NCBI GenBank assembly: GCA_937894535.1
Contig: CALBHI010000289.1
Location: forward strand, 1 to 7,372
Length of the DNA: 7,372 bases
Source of the DNA: an uncultured Verrucomicrobiota bacterium
Lineage (GTDB): Bacteria; Verrucomicrobiota; Kiritimatiellia; CAIVKH01
Direction of reading: 5' to 3'
Shown here: positions 6,834-7,372 of the stretch, piece by piece
Numbering within the stretch: position 1 is the first letter of the stretch
Layout of the letters: each line of letters starts with the position of its first letter
Program-made: the position numbers and the translations under genes
Notes under the pieces: model-generated
Databases searched by the model: none
What the model saw: the letters and a program-made list of their open reading frames with translations, nothing else
Told to the model about the DNA's origin: nothing

Positions 6834-6878
6834 CAACCATCTCTTCCCATCAACCATAGACCATTAACCATCATCCGT
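6834..6878 (+). repeat. Degenerate heptanucleotide tandem repeat (consensus NNACCAT)
   Basis: Seven-base units run in register from 6844: TTCCCAT (6844), CAACCAT (6851), AGACCAT (6858), TAACCAT (6865), and a decayed CATCCGT (6872). Another exact CAACCAT lies at 6834, separated from the block by three extra bases. On the minus strand the pattern reads as repeated ATGGTNN. It lies wholly between genes. Confidence 0.7.
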
Positions 6879-6943
6879 CTCTTCCCTCCCTCCCGCTTTC
6901 CTCCTTGTTTTTCGCCGTTCCTGCGCTAATTGTAGCGGCTTTT

Positions 6944-6947
6944 AGGA
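6944..6947 (+). promoter_or_regulatory. Ribosome-binding site of glnS
   Basis: AGGA ends seven bases before the ATG at 6955, which fixes the start of glutaminyl-tRNA synthetase. The inverted repeat at 6924-6937 ends six bases upstream of it. Confidence 0.65.
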
Positions 6948-6954
6948 ACATCCC

Positions 6955-7372
<418 letters not shown>

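Larger units (their letters stand above)
6800..6954 (+). other. Intergenic spacer before glnS: heptad repeat, pyrimidine-rich tract, small inverted repeat
   Basis: This 155-base spacer has much lower GC content than the genes around it. It contains a degenerate seven-base repeat (6834-6878), then a pyrimidine-rich stretch without any A from 6874 to 6927, then a perfect five-base inverted repeat (CGCTA at 6924-6928, TAGCG at 6933-6937, four-base loop) just before the glnS ribosome-binding site. I see no Rho-independent terminator for the gene upstream and no convincing -35/-10 pair for glnS, although one of the two would be expected here. Confidence 0.6.

Noticed and set aside
6424..6867. Alternative 147-codon frame over the small membrane-protein gene
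   Set aside because: It is Arg/Pro-rich, typical of an out-of-frame reading of GC-rich DNA, and it runs into the heptad repeat. The GTGA-coupled frame has a membrane segment and a better start context.

Overview
The window is a GC-rich bacterial chromosome segment that looks ordinary: five genes, two of them cut by the window edges, with no mobile elements, CRISPR array, rRNA or tRNA. I place it in the Verrucomicrobiota/Kiritimatiellota neighbourhood. This rests mainly on the exported glycosidase, whose C-terminal half carries modules I know from secreted proteins of that group: a Calx-beta repeat, an Ig-like repeat with a SNSLTG signature, a jelly-roll-like domain with an FFFNGGD signature, a DxDGDGxSNxxEY calcium loop, and a final module ending in YRARVFLP. 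The assignment is an inference from protein style, not from a marker gene.

Layout, left to right. A pyrophosphate-type 6-phosphofructokinase reads leftwards and leaves the window. Across a 163-base divergent spacer, an extended-SDR sugar-nucleotide epimerase (CDP-tyvelose/paratose epimerase-like) reads rightwards. A good sigma70-type promoter lies immediately after its stop codon. It should drive a 1407-residue secreted GH31 alpha-glycosidase. The GH31 stop overlaps the GTG start of a small single-pass membrane protein of unknown function. A 155-base spacer with a degenerate heptanucleotide repeat and a pyrimidine-rich tract follows. Last comes the start of glutaminyl-tRNA synthetase, which runs off the right edge.

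How the genes relate. The phosphofructokinase (glycolysis) and glnS (translation) are housekeeping genes. The GH31 enzyme and the small membrane protein form a translationally coupled pair, the only strong sign of joint function. The GH31 protein is built for export and probably attacks an external alpha-glucan or alpha-glycosidic oligosaccharide. No transporter, regulator or second glycosidase is visible beside it, so this is not a typical polysaccharide-utilisation locus. The epimerase probably serves surface-polysaccharide or nucleotide-sugar metabolism, and nothing ties it functionally to its neighbours.

I did not find a clearly new biological system. The points most worth a second look are the Tyr-to-Phe change in the epimerase active-site motif, the repeat-like accessory domains of the GH31 protein, the coupled orphan membrane protein, and the heptad repeat before glnS.
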